Position numbers and translations under genes: made by a program
From: Lewinellaceae bacterium
Lineage (GTDB): Bacteria > Bacteroidota > Bacteroidia > Chitinophagales > Saprospiraceae
Reading direction: 5' to 3'
DNA: 64,000 nucleotides
Assembly: GCA_016719605.1 (NCBI GenBank)
Contig: JADJYW010000023.1
Coordinates: 1 to 64,000 of the forward strand
Notes under the pieces: model-generated
Told to the model about the DNA's origin: nothing
Seen by the model: only the letters and a program-made list of their open reading frames with translations
Databases searched by the model: none
In this document: piece after piece, positions 1 to 11,400 of the stretch
Numbering within the stretch: the stretch's first letter is position 1
Layout: every line of letters begins with the position of its first letter

Positions 1-13
1 CTCAAACCCTCTT

Positions 14-1284
14 TTATTCCGCCCGCTCTTCCCACACCTGCGCCAGGTGTACAATTGTTTCGCGGCTTTTTCCCATATCCTGCACCGACACCCCTCGTAT
101 TGACTGGAGTGAAAAAAGCGTGCTCGCCGGCAAATATAGATTAGGACAGGGCAGCCCATAAATGACAACCGGGAATATCCGGGTGCCGCCGCGGATGGAA
201 CTCTGGATCGGGCTGGCAAAACCTGCACGGCAAGCGCTTCTATAGCATTGCCCACTACTTGCGGGTACCAAGCGCAGCACACGCCCCATTTGCGGTATTG
301 TTCGACGACTTTCACTTCCGGCCCGGGAGTTGGGGTGATTTTTTCTGAACCGTCCCGATTTTTTGCAGGGTACGGGCGTGACGTTTGGGGCCGCCCTCGT
401 TGGATCGCGCAAAGTAATTTTGATCGTGTGCTTTTCTAAGGCCCTTTCCCTACGATAACTTTAGGATGGATAAAACCCTGCGACGGCCCCTTCCAGGCGT
501 GTTCGGGGCTGAGTTTATCGGGCATTTTGGCCCAGAATTTTCCGGCAATTTTCAACGCATGCTCGTTTTGCCTTTACGCCGTCCGGATGCGCCGACACCC
601 CGTGAATAGTGACAACCGCCCGTCGGCGCTGAAGGTCTCGTTTTCGATGCTGCCTGCTGTTTTTGCGCCGTCAATGGTGTAGCCAAACCGGGCGCCGAGC
701 TTTTTCATATCTGAATTTGCTCCACCCGGCCAATTTCCTCGTCGAGGGGTAAACAGAATCTCACGAATTTTGCCGTAACTGATCGAAGGATTGTTGATGA
801 GGATATGTGCAGCAAACACGGTAGACGCCACACCGACCTTGTTGTCCGGCACCCGAGCAGGGTCGTGCCGCTGGCGACGAATATCATTGCCGTGCTGGTG
901 CTTCAGATCGGGATGTTCGCTTTTCGCGGATCACGATGGCGGGGTCATCGGGCAGCACCAGGTCCTGGCCCTTGTACTTCGGATGCACGATCGGTTTGAC
1001 CCCCGTGCCGGAGCAGTCGGGCGCTGTATCCACATGAGAGCAAAAGCAAATGACGGGTACTTTTTTGTCCGTGTTGGCCGGAATAGTGGCATACACATAG
1101 TAAATTCGTCCAATTCAGCAGCCGGGATACCTATCTCGTGCAAGCTCCTGCACAGTATCCGCATCCAGGTCTTTTTGTTTTTCAGTACTGGGAATGGTCT
1201 TGCTTTCGGGGTCACTTTGGGTGTCAATCTGGACGTAGCGCAGGAAGCGCTCTTTGGCAGTATGAGTGATTTTGCTTGATAATT
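14..1284 (-). pseudogene. pepT: peptidase T (M20 family), broken by many frameshifts
   Basis: Peptidase T is a cytoplasmic zinc aminotripeptidase. Reading the minus strand across frames recovers the whole family pattern in order: AKERFLRYVQIDTQSDPES near 1275-1205, a metal-binding stretch with PVICFCSHVDTAPDCSGTG near 1060, DNKVGVAS and a FTP-type stretch near 840-730, FGYTIDG with a following ETFSADG near 690-620, and at the C terminus an IRGGT block, YGLPCPNLY and SVQDMGKS before a stop at 14-16. The span fits the usual approximately 410 residues, so the gene is full length, but at least six frame changes are needed and no in-frame ATG is visible at the 5' end. It could be a true pseudogene or a good gene damaged by indel errors; similar indels recur elsewhere in the window. 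Confidence 0.8.
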
Positions 1285-1344
1285 GTTAAGAGTCTGGTGA
1301 TGTGTGTTGCAGTACGCTGCTGGATAGCTTCTCAAAACTCCCAA

Positions 1345-1617
1345 AGGGGTTGTCTTGCAGTTGTTTCATTCCGCGTCACTGGATTTTTTCCATTTTTCAA
1401 GGGCTCACGGGACTTTTCGGAGAGTACTTCCGGGTCAACGGCTAAGGAGTTGAGGATTTCGAGCAGGCAATTGATCGGGCCTCAATATCGAAAAACTTGC
1501 TGACCACGGCTATTTTCGGTGTTCCAGATACGGTAGCCGCTGTGAAAGTTGCCTTTTTCATATCGGATGACGTAGTCAGTTCGGCGAAAAGGTCTTCGAG
1601 TTTTAGTGATGCTTGAG
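1345..1617 (-). pseudogene. possible short conserved hypothetical, frameshifted
   Basis: Minus-strand frames here give pieces such as DYVIRYEKGNFHSGYRIWN, VVSKFFDIEARI and INCLLEILNSLAVDPEV, which join into one plausible small soluble protein of about 90-110 residues if two frame changes are allowed. It lies directly upstream of the peptidase T remnant in the same orientation. I recall similar short uncharacterised proteins in Bacteroidetes but assign no function. The call rests on frame-joining alone, so it is weak; the alternative is that the stretch is non-coding. Confidence 0.3.
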
Positions 1618-1713
1618 TGCTAGCGCATAAGCGTTCTATCTTGGCCCGCGTCTTGCCCGGTTCGGCTTACCCCGGGCGAGGCGCACGCAAAAGTATCCAA
1701 AATTTCAGGCACC

Positions 1714-2356
1714 ATGCACAAACACACAACTACCGGACAATTTTTCGGGCGCCGGCTTGACCGGGCCGCCCTGCTCCTTGCCCTCCCGTTCCTGCTGCTG
1801 CCCAATGCAGCGACAGCACAACGCGAACAACGTTTCAAAGCAGGTGTATCGCCGGCGTCACGGCTGCGCAGATTGACGGCGATGCCTCCGCCGGCTACCA
1901 CAAGGTGGGTCTCCAGGGAGGGCTGCGCGGCATCGTTGTGTTGCGCCCCAAACAGGATGCCAGTATCGAATTCCTGTTCACGCAGCGCGGCGCCCGCAAC
2001 GAGTCCAAAACGCCGCCGTTTTTTAAAACCACACTCAACTACATTGAGGTGCCCGTGCAGTGGCACTACCACGACTGGGCAGCCAATGGCGACCCCGAAG
2101 ACCCGGATTTTTACCGTGTGCACTTCAATGTGGGTTTGTCGTACAGCAGGCTGCTGAATTACCAGGACGATTCCGACGATCTCGGCGCGGGCATCACGGC
2201 AGCCCTGCCCGACCTGAACAAAAACAGCTATTGCTTCCTGATCGGGGCCAGTTTTTACGCCACGCAACACGTTGCGTTCACCGTTCGGTACCACCGGGCC
2301 ATCAACCGGCTGTACTCCCCCGGCAAACCCGGCACCAACTACGCCTATTCCCCCGA
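1714..2356 (+). pseudogene. outer-membrane beta-barrel protein (PorT-like), frameshifted and 3'-truncated
   Basis: The start at 1714 opens with a basic segment and a hydrophobic signal sequence ending near ATAQ. One missing base near 1842 shifts the frame; after correction the mature protein begins RFKAGVIAGVTAAQIDGD and continues with GYHKVGLQGGLR, the usual start of small Bacteroidetes outer-membrane barrels, then alternating strands (IEVPVQWHYHDW, RVHFNVGLSYSRLLNY, AFTVRYHRAINRLYSP). The last strand or two are missing: at about 2355 the sequence changes into the middle of a Ppx/GppA gene. The role is probably structural in the outer membrane; no substrate can be named. Confidence 0.65.
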
Positions 2357-3153
2357 AAGCGGGTATCCAGCGCATCGGCGCTGCGGCTTTCGAACGCGGG
2401 CTGGCGACACTGGCGCTGTTTCGCCAACACCTCGACAAGCACGGCATTGCCCCGGAATCCGTGCCTGCGTACGGTACGGCCGCGCTGCGCACAGCGCAAA
2501 ATGCGCCGGAGTTTTTGCAAGCCGTTTATACCCAAACCGGTATCCGCGCCGAGGCGATCAGTGGGGAACGTGAAGCGCTGCTGATTTACAAAGGTGTGCG
2601 GCAGGCTGTGCCCTTCCCCGACAACCGGGTGCTGGTGATGGACATTGGCGGCGGCAGCGTGGAAATGGTGCTGGCCGATCCGGCCGGCCCGATCTGGCAG
2701 CGGAGTTTTCCGGTGGGCGTGGCGGTCTTATTCCAGTGTTTTCACAAAAGCAACCCCATTGCTCCCGAAGAGATCGCTGCGGTCGAGGCATTTTTGGATG
2801 AAACCATGGCCGAACTGTGGGTCGAACTGGAGCGTCTCCCCTCCCCCACCCTCGTGGGTGCTGCCGGCGCGTTCGATATCATTGACCACCTCCTGCTTGA
2901 TCCCGCTACCAAACCACCCCTGTACGGCTGGATACCCGTAGCCGATTTTGAGCCGCTGTACGCAGAAATTATCCGAAGTACCCTCGTCGAACGAGAGGCC
3001 TGGCAGGGACTGATCCCCGAGCGTCGCGAGATGATCGTGGTGGGTATGATCCTGATCCGGCACATTTTGCGGCGCGGCGCCATGCGGGAAATTTACACGT
3101 CGGTGTACTCGATGAAGGAGGGGATGCTGGCGGAACGGTACTGCAGCGAATAG
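2356..3153 (+). CDS. Ppx/GppA family phosphatase, 5'-truncated
   Basis: The family hydrolyses polyphosphate or pppGpp in the cytoplasm and has the ASKHA two-domain fold. Recognisable text starts at ESGIQRIGAAAFERGL and continues with the phosphate-loop-like DIGGGSVEMVLAD, FPVGVAVLFQCFH, a glycine-rich VGAAGAFDIIDHLL and IPERREMIVVGMILI. About 45 N-terminal residues, including the first DxGTN-type loop, are missing. The start is fused to the barrel gene, with no real initiation codon at the junction. The gene ends 3 bp from the convergent phospholipase D-like gene. The deletion may be biological or an assembly join; either way the product as read would probably not be active. Confidence 0.75.
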   Translation, partial: KAGIQRIGAAAFERGLATLALFRQHLDKHGIAPESVPAYGTAALRTAQNAPEFLQAVYTQTGIRAEAISGEREALLIYKGVRQAVPFPDNRVLVMDIGGGSVEMVLADPAGPIWQRSFPVGVAVLFQCFHKSNPIAPEEIAAVEAFLDETMAELWVELERLPSPTLVGAAGAFDIIDHLLLDPATKPPLYGWIPVADFEPLYAEIIRSTLVEREAWQGLIPERREMIVVGMILIRHILRRGAMREIYTSVYSMKEGMLAERYCSE

Positions 3154-3156
3154 TCC

Positions 3157-4299
3157 CTACCGCCGCCGCGGAAATAAAAACCGCATCAAATACACCGAAA
3201 AATAGTACGCAAGCCAGGCTTTGAACCGGTGCCGACGACTCGAAAACTCGGGCATATTGTCGCGAGTAACCTCAACGCACTGGTGTGCCATCAGGTCGTT
3301 GAGGTACGCGCCGAAGTCCCGGACAAACGTCGGGTCGGCAATATCCACATTGAGTTCCAGGCTGCGAAACCGGCTCAGCGGGTTGATATTGTAGGAGCCG
3401 ATGGATGCCCAGTGGCCGTCCACAAGAATCGTTTTGCCGTGCATAACCGATTTTTCCCATTGAAAAACCCGAATACCTTTCCCGAGCATCCAGTAGGTCA
3501 GGTACTGCTCGGCCCGGCGGGCCAACGGCAAATCGGAAGGGCCGGTGAGCAGCATCCGCACCGCCACCCCGCGCCGGGCGGCGGCGGCCAGGCGGGCGCG
3601 CACCATACGGCCCGGCAACAAATAACTGGCCACGATGACTAAGGACTGCCGGGCATTTGAAATACCCCTGGTATAACTCTGGTAAACCTCCGTTTTTCGG
3701 CGCAGCCAGTCGTTCAGACGAAAACGAACCAGGTTTTTAAACGGCGCCTCGGGCAGGAATACCGGTTTGTCGGGTTTTGGGCTGCGGTTTTTCCAGTATT
3801 GGTGGCGGTAAACATCCTCGCACAAGTCATCGAGGTGCCGGCAAACCGTTCCTTCAATCAGAACGGCAAAATCTAACCAGGCGGGTATCCCGGCGCTTCC
3901 CCGGTACTTGTCGGCAATATTGATGCCGCCCACAAGCGCGCGCCGGCGGTCGGCCACCACAACCTTTTGGTGCAGGGTGCGTCCGCCCTTCCACTGCCTG
4001 ATCGAAATGATGTGTTTGAAAAAACGGAAGCCCACGCCTGCATTCCGCAAATCTTGTACAAAAGCGGCCGATAATTTATCGGAACCATGCCCGTCGGCCA
4101 CCACCCACACCTGTACGCCACGTCGGGCCGCACGTTTCAGCGCATCAGCCACCAGTCTTCCCGTATCGTCCTCCACATAAATATAGACCTGCACATGCAC
4201 GACCTCCCGGGCCTCGTCCAGCAGATGAATCAGGCGGGTAAAATAATCCGAGCCACTGTGGACGGCGGTGATCGAGTCGGCCGGCAAATAAGTGTTCAT
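3157..4299 (-). CDS. phospholipase D-type cardiolipin synthase
   Basis: A 380-residue protein with two HKD phosphodiesterase motifs: H110-K112-D117 (in LHQKVVVADRRRALVGGIN) and H287-K289-D294 (in MHGKTILVDGHWASIGSYN). This is the arrangement of bacterial cardiolipin synthases of the ClsB type, which condense phosphatidylglycerol with another phospholipid at the membrane. No N-terminal transmembrane pair as in ClsA is present; the C terminus has an aromatic and basic tail (AWLAYYFSVYLMRFLF) that could associate with the membrane. Length fits ClsB-like enzymes. The gene faces the Ppx fragment tail to tail. Substrate assignment is by family, and another PLD-type transphosphatidylase is possible. 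Confidence 0.85.
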   Translation of the reverse strand: MNTYLPADSITAVHSGSDYFTRLIHLLDEAREVVHVQVYIYVEDDTGRLVADALKRAARRGVQVWVVADGHGSDKLSAAFVQDLRNAGVGFRFFKHIISIRQWKGGRTLHQKVVVADRRRALVGGINIADKYRGSAGIPAWLDFAVLIEGTVCRHLDDLCEDVYRHQYWKNRSPKPDKPVFLPEAPFKNLVRFRLNDWLRRKTEVYQSYTRGISNARQSLVIVASYLLPGRMVRARLAAAARRGVAVRMLLTGPSDLPLARRAEQYLTYWMLGKGIRVFQWEKSVMHGKTILVDGHWASIGSYNINPLSRFRSLELNVDIADPTFVRDFGAYLNDLMAHQCVEVTRDNMPEFSSRRHRFKAWLAYYFSVYLMRFLFPRRR

Positions 4300-4448
4300 G
4301 GTGGAGCAGATTGAGCGGGTTTATATGGTTGAGCGGGTTGAGCATCGGGAGAAATGCAGGTTTGGGCGAAGATGCAGGCATTCCGTATAAACAAACCGCC
4401 CTACTTTGCGGGCCATTTAAATATTCCAGATTCCTAATTGCACACACT

Positions 4449-5111
4449 ATGCGCACCTTATTCAGTTTACTGACCATTGTACTGACAACAGCATTTTTCA
4501 TCACCGGCATTATTTACTTCATTGCCAGAGCTTTTGGCCAGATTGCCTGGAACCCGGAGAGCAAGGCCTTCAAACGTATGCTGGAGGTATTGCGCGGGCG
4601 ACTAAACCCGGTTGCACAAAATCTGGTGCCCTGGGATCACGAAATGCTGGGGTTGCTGTCACTCAACCGGGTAAACGAGAAAAAACCCGGCTGGTTCAGC
4701 CCCGTTTCGTCGGGCCAAATTACGACCATTTACCAGGAACCCGTAGTGGCATACGTCACCCAGCAGATGGGAAAATCCAGCGTCACGATAGCCCGCACGA
4801 GCGACCGCGAGTTCATTCTTCGGAAAAAAGACAAAGAGACCGAAATTTGGCTCAATAACACTCCCTTCGGCCTGTTTGTGGACGGCGCCCTGCTGGCTCC
4901 CGGCAAAGGTTCCAAATTACTGGCCCGGCTGGAGCACCAATCCGATGAAGTACACGCCTCGCTTATCCTCGGTAATGCCAAAGCAGTTGTCCTGAGCAAT
5001 ACCGAACACGCAAGCGGCCCAAACCCTCGTGCTATGACCCTCCTGCAGGAACTGGACCCCGAAGCGGAGAACATCGCCCTCGCTATGGCACTGCTGCGCC
5101 TGCAGGTCTGA
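4449..5111 (+). CDS. membrane-anchored conserved hypothetical protein
   Basis: A 220-residue protein starting MRTLFSLLTIVLTTAFFITG, with one N-terminal membrane segment (roughly residues 5-28) followed by a soluble region. I chose the ATG at 4449 because the hydrophobic segment begins there and the upstream in-frame sequence is not protein-like. No catalytic motif is recognised; the C-terminal half alternates strands (SVTIARTSDREFILRK, TEIWLNNTPFGLFVDG, HASLILGNAKAVVLSN) and ends with a helix. It stands alone between the PLD gene and a strong palindrome. Function unknown; the intact frame, signal-anchor and host-like base composition support a real gene. Confidence 0.7.
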   Translation: MRTLFSLLTIVLTTAFFITGIIYFIARAFGQIAWNPESKAFKRMLEVLRGRLNPVAQNLVPWDHEMLGLLSLNRVNEKKPGWFSPVSSGQITTIYQEPVVAYVTQQMGKSSVTIARTSDREFILRKKDKETEIWLNNTPFGLFVDGALLAPGKGSKLLARLEHQSDEVHASLILGNAKAVVLSNTEHASGPNPRAMTLLQELDPEAENIALAMALLRLQV

Positions 5112-5141
5112 CACCCGGTTGCCGATGGGAAAAAACTGCAC

Positions 5142-5176
5142 GAGACCTTCCAGGTTTGACAAACCTGGAAGGTCTC
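5142..5176. repeat. perfect 16-bp palindrome, probable terminator or dispersed repeat
   Basis: GAGACCTTCCAGGTTT and its exact complement flank a 3-base loop (GAC). It lies 30 bp after the stop at 5111. There is no following T-run on either strand, so a simple intrinsic terminator is not certain. Palindromes with this core occur as dispersed intergenic repeats in Bacteroidetes as far as I recall. Confidence 0.6.
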
Positions 5177-5287
5177 AATACCCGAAAAAGAATGTCCTAT
5201 AGTGTTGGAAAATACTACAAAACCCTGCTCTCAAAAACCCGTTGGTACGAATACTGGATGCAAAATTCAGATTTTACAATAGCATGA

Positions 5288-5325
5288 AAATCAAGTTTTT
5301 AAAATTAAAAACTTGATTTTTTTTT
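5288..5325 (+). terminator. strong hairpin with T-run upstream of the adhesin gene
   Basis: AAATCAAGTTTTTAA pairs exactly with the sequence at 5305-5319 around a 2-base centre, followed by a run of T to 5324. It would end transcription from the 4449 gene, or protect the downstream adhesin from read-through. Confidence 0.6.
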
Positions 5326-5383
5326 GTTTTTAATTCCCGGAAAAACCGCACCAACTGTCCAAGTTCCCCCCTGCGTGCCCCGC

Positions 5384-5391
5384 TACTTTTG
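5384..5391 (+). promoter_or_regulatory. Bacteroidetes -7 promoter box for the 5424 adhesin
   Basis: TACTTTTG matches the TAnnTTTG box and lies 32 bp before the adhesin ATG. No convincing -33 element is visible. Confidence 0.45.
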
Positions 5392-5423
5392 CTCCATAAT
5401 TGATTGTTAAAAACAACCAAACT

Positions 5424-8400
5424 ATGAGAGAAAGTAGATTTGAACGCCAATCCTGCCAACCCACTGTTTCGGCAACTACGCCATTTTTGAAGGCAGCCCA
5501 GTCCTTGTTTGCCCGAATCGGGAGCAAGGCTTTTCCTTTGTTGATCGGATGGAGCGGGCTTTTCCTGCTCGCCAACCCGGGTGCTGTTTGGGGACAGTGC
5601 AACCCGGCAGGCAACCCGACGCGATACGAATTCACCGTCAACCCGACCACGATGCTCAATATCGCGGGCCAGCAGTTTTGCACCTCGCAATCCATGGGAA
5701 CAAACTGCTGTGGCGGACAATCATCATACCGCTGTCTCGATTTGGTTTTTAATTTAGAAAACGGGCCGATGGGCGAACAGTTCAGTCCGAATTGCCAGGG
5801 AATCGTCAATCTGATGACGGCCAACGGCAATTTCGATGCCTTGTTTTTCAACGTCGGCACACCCGATCCGGCGGGCAATGCCACGGACTGCAGTGGCGAT
5901 TTATCCCTCGGCAATAACTACACGATAACCGTGGCATTCACCGGAAACGCGATGGGGCAAATCATCGCAGAGCTCACGGTGTTCGACAATATGGGGATGG
6001 TTGATACCATGAAAACGGAAATCGCCAACCCAGGGCAGGCCATTATTTTCACGATTTGCAAGCCCGGCTTTGGCTGTGTGGAAGACGAGATCGTATTCGG
6101 CTGCTGTAACGCGGATGCTACACTCGCATTGGCAGCCGGCGCGCCGGCAACATACTGCAACGGCGATTCCACAACCCTGAAATTGACCGGACTCAACGGA
6201 ACGCCGCCCTACAACCTCCTCTTTCGCGCAGCAAGCGCCACGGATACTTCCTATTTCACGGTGCCCGTACCGGACGATATGGACGGAGATCCAACCATGG
6301 ACATGACCACCCTCGTCGTGAAACCCACCGACACCACCACCTACTGCCTCATCAGTGTGGAAGATGCCAACGGCTGCGTACAACCTGTCATGGATCAAAA
6401 AGTAACGATAAACGTCAATCCGGTGCCGGAACTTACCCTGACGGCTACCGGCCCAAGCGCAGTCACCTGCGGCGATACAATAACCATCGTCATTGAATCC
6501 ACAAGTGGTTTTGATGACCTGATCGGTCTGCAATACAGCGTAGACTGGGATGAAACCCAACTGAAATACCTGAACCACAGCGCCCTGACTATCGGAGGAG
6601 ATGTGCCCATGATCGGCACGGCCAATGCACTTTCCAGCGGCGAAATGACCTATAACTGGACCGCGCCGGGCGCCGGCGCAACGCTTTCGGACGGTACAAC
6701 CATACTGACCATTTCGATGCAGGTGCTAAGCAGCACAGGCAGTGCAACGGTCAGTTTGACGGATACGCCATTGGCTTTTGAAGTGACCAACGAAGCCTTT
6801 TGCATGGGTACGCTTATCCCGCAAAACAACGTAGATATCACGTTCAATCCCATCGAAGTGACCTGCCCGGCGAGTTTTCCAATCTGCGAATCGGCATTGC
6901 CGCTCAATCTCACAGGCTTGGCCGTTTCGCCGACAGGCGGCACCTTCAGCGGCGCAGGTGTCACGGGCAATATGTTCAGCGCTGATGCCGGTATCACTAC
7001 CATCATTACCTACACCTATACCGATGTAAACACCAACTGCACGAATTCGTGTTCGTTTGACATCACCGTAGTAGCCACTCCGAGTGTAGACCCTGTGGCC
7101 GACCAGACCGTGTGCGCCGGCGACAACGTGCCGCAAATTGATTTCTCCGGCAACGTGCCCGGTGCGTCGTTCTCCTGGACACGCACCCCGGAAGCCATCG
7201 GACTGCCCGCCAACTCGGGTGGCAATTTCGTACCCGCTTTCACCGCCGCAAATGCCGGAAATACGCCGCTGACCAGCACGTTCACCGTCACCGCCTTCCT
7301 TCACCGGAAACGGCCTGACCTGCATGAGCACGCCTATCGAATTTGAAATAACCGTGAATCCGGTGCCAAACGTGGACCTCGTGGACAACCAAACCGTGTG
7401 CAACGGCGACCAGGTTTCGCAAATTGACTTCACCGGAAATGTACCCGGTACCGTATTCAACTGGACCAACAACACCCCGTCCATCGGACTGGCCGCTGCC
7501 GGATCGGACCTTATTCCGGCCTTCACGGCGATCAATAACACCAATGCGCCCGTGACCGCAACCATCACCGTCACCCCGGAATTTATCGCCGGCGGCGATA
7601 CCTGCACCGGCACGCCGCTCGTGTTCACCATCACCGTGAACCCCGTACCGAGTGTGAACCCCGTGGCCGACCAGACCGTGTGCGCCGGCGAAAACGTGCC
7701 GCAAATTGATTTCTCCGGCAACGTGCCCGGCGCGTCATTCTCCTGGACGCGTACCCCGGAAGCCATCGGATTGCCCGCCAACTCGGGCGGCAATTTCGTA
7801 CCCGCTTTCATCGCCGCAAACGCCGGAAATACGCCGCTGACCAGCACGTTCACCGTCACCGCCTCCTTCACCGGAAACGGCCTGACCTGCATGAGCACGC
7901 CCATCGAGTTTGAAATAACCGTGAATCCCGTGCCGAACGTGGACCTCGTGGACAACCAAACCGTGTGCAACGGCGACCAGGTTTCACAAATTGACTTCAC
8001 CGGAAATGTGCCCGGTACCGTGTTCAACTGGATAACAGCACCCGTCCATCGGACTGGCCGCTGCCGGATCAAATAGCATTCCGGCCTTCACGGCGATCAA
8101 TAACACCAATGCGCCCGTGACCGCAACCATCACCGTCACCCCGGAATTCACCGCCGGCGGCGACACCTGCACCGGCACGCCGCTCGTGTTCACCATCACG
8201 GTTAACCCTGTCCCGAGCGTAGACCCCGTGGCCGACCAGACCGTGTGCGCCGGCGAAAACGTGCCGCAAATTGATTTCTCCGGCAATGTGCCCGGCGCGT
8301 CGTTCTCCTGGACACGCACCCCGGAAGCCATCGGACTGCCCGCCAACTCGGGCGGCAATTTCGTACCCGCTTTCACCGCCGCAAACGCCGGAAATACGCC

Positions 8401-11400
8401 GCTGACCAGCACGTTCACCGTCACCGCCTCCTTCACCGGAAACGGCCTGACCTGCGTGAGCACGCCTATCGAGTTTGAAATAACCGTGAATCCCGTGCCG
8501 AACGTGGACCTCGTGGACAACCAAACCGTGTGCAACGGCGATCAGGTTTCGCAAATTGACTTCTCCGGAAATGTGCCCGGTACCGTGTTCAACTGGACCA
8601 ACAACACCCCGTCCATCGGACTGGCCGCTGCCGGATCAAATAGTATCCCGGCCTTCACGGCGATCAACAACACCAATGCGCCCGTGACCGCAACCATCAC
8701 CGTCACCCCGGAATTTATCGCCGGCGGCGACACCTGCACCGGCACGCCGCTTGTGTTCACCATCACCGTGAACCCTGTCCCGAACGTGAACCCCGTGGCC
8801 GACCAGACCGTGTGCGCCAGCGAAAACGTGCCGCAAATTGATTTCTCCGGCAACGTGCCCGGCGCGTCGTTCTCCTGGACACGCACCCCGGAAGCCATCG
8901 GACTGCCCGCCAACTCGGGTGGCAATTTCGTACCCGCTTTCATCGCCACAAATGCCGGAAATACGCCGCTGACCAGCACGTTCACCGTCACCGCCTCCTT
9001 CACCGGAAACGGCCTGACCCTGCTGAGCACGCCCATCGAGTTTGAAATAACCGTGAATCCCGTGCCGAACGTGGACCTCGTGGACAACCAAACCGTGTGC
9101 AACGGCGACCAGGTTTCGCAAATTGACTTCACCGGAAATGTGCCCGGTACCGTGTTCAACTGGACCAACAACACCCCGTCCATCGGACTGGCCGCTGCCG
9201 GATCAAATAGCATTCCGGCCTTCACGGCGATCAACAACACCAATGCTCCCGTGACCGCAACCATCACCGTAACCCCGGAATTTATCGCCGGCGGCGACAC
9301 CTGCACTGGTACGCCGCTCGTGTTCACCATTACGGTGAACCCCACTCCGAGCGTAAACCCCGTGGCCGACCAGACCGTGTGCGCCGGCGAAAACGTGCCG
9401 CAAATTGATTTCTCCGGCAACGTGCCCGGTGCGTCGTTCTCCTGGACACGCACCCCGGAAGCCATCGGACTGCCCGCCAACTCGGGCGGCAATTTCGTAC
9501 CCGCTTTCACCGCCGCAAACGCCGGAAATACGCCGCTGACCAGCACGTTCACCGTCACCGCCTCCTTCACCGGAAACGGCCTGACCTGCGTGAGCACGCC
9601 TATCGAGTTTGAAATAACCGTGAATCCGGTGCCAAACGTGGACCTCGTGGACAACCAAACCGTGTGCAACGGCGATCAGGTTTCGCAAATTGACTTCACC
9701 GGAAATGTGCCCGGTACCGTGTTCAACTGGACCAACAACACCCCGTCCATCGGACTGGCCGCTGCCGGATCAAATAGTATCCCGGCCTTCACGGCGATCA
9801 ACAACACCAATGCTCCCGTGACCGCAACCATCACCGTAACCCCGGAATTTATCGCCGGCGGCGACACCTGCACTGGTACGCCGCTCGTGTTCACCATCAC
9901 GGTTAACCCTGTACCGAACGTGAACCCCGTGGCCGACCAGACCGTGTGCGCCGGCGAAAACGTGCCGCAAATTGATTTCTCCGGCAACGTGCCCGGCGCG
10001 TCGTTCTCCTGGACACGCACCCCGGAAGCCATCGGACTGCCCGCCAACTCGGGCGGCAATTTCGTACCCGCTTTCATCGCCACAAACGCCGGAAATACGC
10101 CGCTGACCAGCACGTTCACCGTCACCGCCTCCTTCACCGGAAACGGTCTGACCTGTATGAGCACGCCTATCGAATTTGAAATAACCGTGAATCCCGTGCC
10201 GAACGTGGACCTCGTGGACAACCAAACCGTGTGCAACGGCGACCAGATTTCGCAAATTGACTTCTCCGGAAATGTGCCCGGTACCGTGTTCAACTGGACC
10301 AACAACACCCCGTCCATCGGCGTAGCCGCTGCCGGATCAAATAGCATTCCGGCCTTCACGGCGATCAACAACACCAATGCTCCCGTGACCGCAATCATCA
10401 CCGTCATCTCGGAATTTATCGCCGGCGGCGACACCTGCACCGGCACGCCGCTCGTGTTCACTATCACCGTGAACCCTGTCCCGGGTGTAAACCCGGTCGG
10501 TAACCAACTGCTTTGCAGTGGAGAAACGACAACAGCGGTCAATTTCAGCGGGGCAGTGCCCGGCACGGTATTCAACTGGACAAACTCGAACACCGGTATC
10601 GGTCTGGCGGCTTCCGGTTCGGGCAATATCCCGGCTTTTGTGACCCAAAACGCAGGCAACACCCCGTTGGTGGCCACGATCACCGTCACCCCGGAATTTA
10701 CCAACAACAATGTGACATGCACGGGTACGCCCGTTGTGTTCACGATCACCGTGGATCCGCGCCCGACAGTATTCGCCGGTTTTGATCAGATTATTTGCCA
10801 AAACCAGGATGCGCTTCTGGTGGCCACGCTGGGCGGTGGCGCTACGGGCGGCTCCTGGAGCGGCGGTGCGGGTACCTTTTCCACCCCGAACGCAGCCACG
10901 ACATTTTACACCCCGACACCTGCGGAATACGGCACAACAGTCATCTTCACGTTCACGACCAACGACCCGATCGGCCCCTGCCCGGCAGCCTCCGACGACG
11001 TGGCCGTGACGATCAATACCTCGCCCATTGTGTTTGCCGGAAACGACGTCATGATTTGCAAGGATGAAAACCTCGACCTGAGCAAACTAAGCGCGTCCAT
11101 TATGGCCAACGGCAGTGGCATTACCACGGGAACCTGGAGCACCAATGGCACCGGTACCTTCCTGCCCAACAATGCCTTCCCTCCCGGCGCCACGACGTAC
11201 GTCCCGAGTGCAGCCGACCGTGCAGCAGGCGCAGTGCTGCTCACGCTCACCAGCGCCGACCCCGTCGGGCCATGCGCACCGGTGACGGATCAGGTCATAC
11301 TTTCCTTCCAACCCAGTGTTGCGCTGGTTTGCAACAACAATGTGCAAATTGCGCTGGATCAGTCCGGCATGGAAGAAATCACACCCGACATGATACTGGA

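Noticed and set aside
7095..10490. Regularly spaced repeats resembling a CRISPR array at large scale
   Set aside because: The unit is 567 bp, coding and in frame throughout; no short repeats with unique spacers and no cas genes.
6726..10749. Long minus-strand open frames opposite the adhesin repeats
   Set aside because: They are shadows caused by the high G+C repeats; the plus frame has signal peptide, domains and sorting signal.
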